Source: Methylocaldum szegediense (GTDB lineage: Bacteria > Pseudomonadota > Gammaproteobacteria > Methylococcales > Methylococcaceae). Taken from it: DNA of 64,000 nucleotides. Under the pieces are notes generated by a model that was not told where the DNA came from, did not search any database, and saw nothing but the letters and a program-made list of their open reading frames with translations. The position numbers and the translations under genes are program-made. The stretch is from the NCBI RefSeq assembly GCF_949769195.1, contig NZ_OX458333.1, positions 2,418,001 through 2,482,000 on the forward strand. Reading direction: 5' to 3'. Shown here piece after piece: positions 63,638 through 64,000 of the stretch (the stretch's first letter is position 1; each line of letters opens with the position of its first letter).

Positions 63638-64000
63638 TTAATTGTCAAGTCCCGCAAGATCGTAAACCTTCTTTCGAAAAAGATGAGGATGGGACAGTTG
63701 CCAGTTTTTGAGAGCCTGGATCGGGGTGAGATGGCCTAAGGCCTTTTGGGGAATGTGATGATTGTACAGCTCGACATAGCGGTGCAGGGTGGTGTCCAGA
63801 TCGGCGGTTGAATCGAAGTGATGGGTTTGCAACACCTCCTCGATGCGGCCATTGAAGCGTTCCACCAGGCCATTCGTTTGGGGCCGGCCCGGCGGAATCA
63901 GGCGATGTTCGATGCCTTGTTCAGTACAGAGGCGGTCAAACTCATGCGTCCCCGAGGGCTGCCGAGTTCGGGTCAGGAAACGGTCGGTAAACTCCGAGCC
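63638..64000 (-). CDS. IS481-family transposase, C-terminal part (cut by window edge)
   Basis: The open frame enters from the right edge and ends at 63638, giving about 120 residues. GSEFTDRFLTR, HEFDRLCTEQGIEHRLIPPG, RPQTNGLVERFNGRIEEVLQ and LYNHHIPQKALGHLTPIQAL are the second half of the DDE integrase core; the glutamate in VERFNGRIEE is the third catalytic residue. The N-terminal half lies beyond the window. No stop or frameshift is visible in the part seen. Confidence 0.9.
   Translation of the reverse strand, partial: GSEFTDRFLTRTRQPSGTHEFDRLCTEQGIEHRLIPPGRPQTNGLVERFNGRIEEVLQTHHFDSTADLDTTLHRYVELYNHHIPQKALGHLTPIQALKNWQLSHPHLFRKKVYDLAGLDN

Overview
The window reads as a chromosomal piece of a GC-rich gammaproteobacterial methylotroph, most likely a methanotroph of the Methylococcaceae. 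The best evidence is a clear formaldehyde-activating enzyme gene (fae, 60678-61202) and a pyrophosphate-dependent phosphofructokinase next to a proton-pumping pyrophosphatase (pfp-hppA, 21768-25225), a pairing known from Methylococcus. The gammaproteobacterial blocks dusB-fis-purH and speD/osmC//vfr-like crp agree with this. The assignment is inferred from gene content; no rRNA or tRNA gene was seen.

Layout. 1-6.6 kb: a tandem pair of small secreted peptides, each with its own terminator, a VpsR-like sigma-54 activator, an outer-membrane protein, a DUF2238 membrane protein and a decayed glycosyltransferase. 7-31.4 kb is a housekeeping and metabolic block: dusB-fis-purH, a GlcF-like Fe-S protein, speD, osmC and crp, an ArnT-like glycosyltransferase, a likely operon of two HDOD proteins and oligopeptidase A, gcvT, pfp-hppA, a MocR regulator divergent from a GST, a translationally coupled phzF-aminotransferase-EamA exporter operon, and a DinB protein. 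31.4-37.3 kb is a three-gene RND efflux operon. 37.9-43.6 kb holds a zinc alcohol dehydrogenase and then an accessory patch: IS1 remnant, a small CRISPR-like array without cas genes, a DUF3280 protein, an IS110-family element with a structured 3' non-coding end, and a VanZ-like protein. 43.8-45.9 kb is a QseE/QseG-like pair whose kinase lacks the phospho-accepting histidine. 46.1-49.8 kb is one large secreted protein with a predicted clan GH-A hydrolase domain.

49.8-60.6 kb is the most unusual part. It has a RAYT transposase flanked by inverted REP sequences, an internally deleted copy of the same unit inserted into a GNAT gene, a lone VirD4/TraG-like coupling ATPase followed by a coiled-coil protein, and, converging on them, a three-gene envelope operon (OmpA-like lipoprotein, polytopic protein with a C-terminal helix-extension-helix-like motif, secreted vWA-like protein). 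No relaxase or type IV secretion genes are present. This five-gene neighbourhood is my best candidate for an undescribed system. After 1.5 kb of apparently decayed DNA come fae, a secreted HEAT-repeat protein, a family 2 glycosyltransferase and an IS481-family transposase cut by the window edge.

Short palindromic repeats built on a GTCCTGAGC / CTTCGAC theme recur between genes and are separate from the RAYT-type REPs. Many gene starts were chosen by eye from ribosome-binding sites and family length, so a few may be off by some codons.
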